This document shows, in pieces, positions 63,901-64,000 of a stretch of DNA of 64,000 nt. The notes under the pieces were generated by a model. It was not told the DNA's origin. It was given only the letters and a program-made list of their open reading frames with translations, and searched no databases. Numbering within the stretch: position 1 is the first letter of the stretch; each line of letters begins with the position of its first letter. Source of the DNA: Ruegeria sp. PrR005 (lineage in GTDB: Bacteria > Pseudomonadota > Alphaproteobacteria > Rhodobacterales > Rhodobacteraceae); assembly GCF_010500245.1 (NCBI RefSeq), contig NZ_JAAGOX010000006.1:61373-125372 (forward strand). The letters run 5' to 3'. The translations under genes were made by a program, and so were the position numbers.

Positions 63901-64000
63901 GTCGTCGATCTGGTTGGCAGCGCGACGGTGACGCCCGCACCGCTGGTGGTGACGGCGGACGATGCGACGAGCGCTTACGGCGTGGCCACCGTGCTGAGCG
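60865..64000 (+). CDS. TpsA-type filamentous haemagglutinin-like exoprotein, partial
   Basis: The frame stays open to the right edge, giving at least 1045 residues. After a signal peptide (RRILLCGVAAFVWQAPAWAQ) comes the TPS secretion domain with SSNSAVVNWNSFSIG and the hallmark LVNPNGIFIGPNGTVNAG. A beta-helix-like region follows, then GLUG-type repeats (GGLIAQNTGTVQDS, GGFVGRNQGGTIVRSHATG, GGFAGDNSGSLVRSYSTG) and MBG-like units near the edge (APLVVTADDATSAYG). The start at ATG 60865 has AGGAG 9 bases upstream and overlaps tpsB by 53 bases; the GTG at 60931, 13 bases after tpsB with AGGGA upstream, gives a more standard signal peptide. Probably a secreted adhesin. Confidence 0.9.
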   Translation, partial: MVSLTKTALASRGTFVSKSQGSVRRILLCGVAAFVWQAPAWAQSTLPTGATVVGGSVNIAQPAPQSMVINQSSNSAVVNWNSFSIGSESHVDIRQPNAQSSILNRVTGNTRSDIHGRLTANGQVHLVNPNGIFIGPNGTVNAGAFVASTLDITNEDFLAGRYRFQGNGSSATVSNAGRVIIGPDGYAALLGGRVRNSGIVTVPMGRIGFASGERVMLDLSGDQFLQVAIPTAGEEDGEALISNSGLASADGGLIEMRAATAREAVRQAINLSGVAEARSVSVRNGTIVLGGGSGGSVRVTGRVSTRQSESPLAVASSRRPPRGPEITVTGRDITLAGAEIDASAQDGGGLIRIGGDFSGAGDLLRALTVDVDSASSLRADALGAGDGGRIAVWSDNETRFDGQLSARGGETGGDGGFIEVSSSRVLSYGGLADTRAGYGRWGTLLLDPQDITINPGAGGETTLEANLELGNVTLDTFDAVATDPGDIFINADLNWLAATILSLRAENSIFLNGAISAPSGGIVLDAATDIVTNAASTIDVASFSLSSGFWSQVGTLPSFSATNFQVVCCGTFLRALGGDGSAATPYRITDVYGLQGLATPGLSGSNAVLANDIDASGTAGWTNIFTGNGFEPIPLLSGTLDGAGFAVSGLFSSQFSFDGEVFRLRPAALINTIDSSGVVTDLTLENADIAGNMAAVLAVTNNGTVRNSRSSGVVSATLDAAGGLIAQNTGTVQDSLSSVDVSFDTGSITAPHAVGGFVGRNQGGTIVRSHATGNVVVTNPLNLDTPSGIMAGGFAGENDAFGQIADSYARGNVTVTDTSLSSIAGAFAGGFAGDNSGSLVRSYSTGMVTTSGAMSFATGGFLGRDTSSGGTSGNFWDVDISGVASSPGATGLNTGQFQDTPTFIALGSPLGWDFSNVWAPGDTGFHPVNYSTSPVVFAQPDPLTVQYGQTGSAVATGTVDGGPAQYVFDGCCDTLDTSPIFQTLAFSSTTVGSTSFTVDSSPLTSADGIPYRVVDLVGSATVTPAPLVVTADDATSAYGVATVLS

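Overview
The window looks like chromosomal DNA of a marine alphaproteobacterium, most likely of the Roseobacter group (Rhodobacteraceae). This is inferred from the high GC content, two TRAP-type organic-acid transporters, an ectoine catabolic cluster with its Lrp-type regulator, Rieske and flavin monooxygenase catabolic genes, large RTX exoproteins, and a vanA-like/IOR/amidohydrolase gene repertoire. I saw no rRNA, tRNA, CRISPR or intact prophage. Gene density is high and most genes sit in short operons with ATGA-type overlaps.

Layout. 1-8670: the end of one TRAP transporter, a TetR regulator, an overlapping AI-2E permease/phospholipase-D pair, then a LysR regulator divergent from a complete TRAP transporter (dctP-dctQ-dctM). 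9114-21235: a catabolic block of two convergent operons. The plus-strand operon has a serine hydrolase, a giant indolepyruvate:ferredoxin oxidoreductase-type 2-oxoacid oxidoreductase, dihydroxyacid dehydratase, D-2-hydroxyacid dehydrogenase and an FMN L-2-hydroxyacid oxidase. The minus-strand group has a GntR regulator, a VanA-like Rieske oxygenase, a PanB-type hydroxymethyltransferase and a small unknown protein. Three of these enzymes (DHAD, PanB, 2-oxoacid oxidoreductase) have 3-methyl-2-oxobutanoate as a textbook or plausible substrate, so I propose a route for a pantoate-like or branched dihydroxyacid substrate. This is the best candidate for an undescribed system here, and it is inference.

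21811-31430: an Omp85-like barrel, a frameshifted DUF3299-NicO fusion (nickel/cobalt exporter type), a two-helix potassium channel, two tandem exported amidohydrolases (one missing about 46 residues that include a catalytic Asp), an outer-membrane protein, a 77-residue protein and a TPR regulator. 31431-36260: a large RTX/cadherin-like exoprotein between decayed IS3- and IS6-family transposase fragments. 36261-38787: a MobA-like flavin monooxygenase divergent from a MarR regulator across a 32-bp palindrome. 38917-47739: a HAD phosphatase, a fused CoA-transferase with an extra C-terminal domain, and the ectoine degradation genes doeX/doeA/doeB/doeD plus an M20 amidohydrolase.

47906-51438: an operon for lipid A phosphoethanolamine modification that encodes the transferase (eptA), the recycler of its by-product diacylglycerol (dgkA), and both enzymes that make its donor phosphatidylethanolamine (psd, pssA). 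51772-54886: an arsenate module with an ArsR-ArsC fusion, a GAPDH paralogue and ArsJ. 55133-64000: a second RTX exoprotein and a two-partner secretion pair (TpsB, then TpsA running off the right edge).
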